The translations under genes were made by a program, and so were the position numbers. A model generated the notes under the pieces. The model was not told the DNA's origin. It saw only the letters and a program-made list of their open reading frames with translations, and made no database searches. A stretch of DNA of 41,660 bases, from positions 1 through 41,660 of the forward strand of contig NZ_QRJZ01000022.1 of assembly GCF_003470665.1 (NCBI RefSeq), written 5' to 3'. This document shows positions 41,575 to 41,660 of this stretch, one piece after another; within the stretch, counting starts at the first letter, position 1, and each line of letters starts with the position of its first letter. This DNA comes from Collinsella sp. AM17-1 (lineage in GTDB: Bacteria; Actinomycetota; Coriobacteriia; Coriobacteriales; Coriobacteriaceae).

Positions 41575-41660
41575 TTTTCAGAACGTCCTCGGACATGTCG
41601 GAAGCCCCGCTGCGCGCTACGCGCTGTGGGGCTTCCTCCGTCCTGCGGAATGTTCTGAAA
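41575..41660. repeat. Long imperfect inverted repeat / terminator at the window edge
   Basis: Outer arms TTTCAGAAC and GTTCTGAAA lie at about 41576-41584 and 41652-41660. Inside is a strong GAAGCCCCGC...G(T)GGGGCTTC hairpin with a CGCGC tip, about 41600-41635. The T-poor flank makes it an unusual terminator. Like 27246-27343 it is a ~90-nt nested palindrome, and it may continue past the window end. Confidence 0.6.

Noticed and set aside
1..41660. CRISPR arrays, tRNA or rRNA genes, transposases, phage genes
   Set aside because: Looked for and not seen: no regularly spaced direct repeats, no cloverleaf-like or rRNA sequence recognised, and all large frames are accounted for by metabolic, repair, wall or transport genes.

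Overview
The window looks like chromosomal DNA of a monoderm, G+C-rich actinobacterium, most likely class Coriobacteriia and probably a Collinsella-like gut organism. This is judged by eye from four things: WhiA next to RapZ and the gap-pgk-tpi block, a RapZ whose Walker A lysine is arginine (as in actinobacterial homologues), an LTA-synthase-type sulfatase, and lipoprotein solute-binding proteins with twin-arginine-like leaders. No rRNA, tRNA, CRISPR array, transposase or phage gene was seen.

Region 1 (1-17260) is housekeeping. In order it holds coaE, a small lytic transglycosylase and uvrB on the plus strand; two unrelated FAD-dependent oxidoreductases, an Mrp-type Fe-S carrier ATPase and an LTA-synthase-family sulfatase on the minus strand; then uvrA, ybaK, murJ and uvrC on the plus strand. 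All three subunits of the UvrABC excinuclease therefore lie within about 16 kb, and a near-match to a Gram-positive LexA box lies upstream of uvrA.

Region 2 (17261-28055) is the most interesting part and reads as a sialic-acid (amino-sugar) uptake and catabolism island. It starts with a 365-bp regulatory region carrying a perfect 9-5-9 dyad. Next come a Dpp/Opp-type binding lipoprotein, a permease, a permease fused to an ATPase in one 671-residue chain, and a second ATPase lacking the usual C-terminal cysteine tail. Then follow an AXE1-family esterase, a paralogue of it that has lost the catalytic serine, a NanA-type aldolase, a ROK kinase and NanE epimerase. The inferred pathway is import, removal of O-acetyl groups, cleavage to ManNAc plus pyruvate, phosphorylation and epimerisation to GlcNAc-6-P. 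No sialidase, NanR, NagA or NagB is in the window. Nearly every junction after the transporter carries a hairpin. One, between the kinase and nanE, is a ~98-nt inverted repeat with a UUCG loop that looks like a dispersed repeat element.

Region 3 (28056-35301) is rapZ, whiA, gap, pgk, tpiA, gpmI and secG. The usual yvcK between rapZ and whiA is absent. Because uvrC-rapZ-yvcK-whiA is a common actinobacterial gene order, the sialic-acid island appears to sit in a synteny break between uvrC and rapZ.

Region 4 (35302-41660) is a complete conventional oligopeptide ABC transporter (binding protein, two permeases, two ATPases with cysteine-rich tails), ending at a long imperfect inverted repeat at the window edge. 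The gap, sialic-acid and oligopeptide upstream regions all contain AAAACGTT, a possible shared LacI-type operator core.
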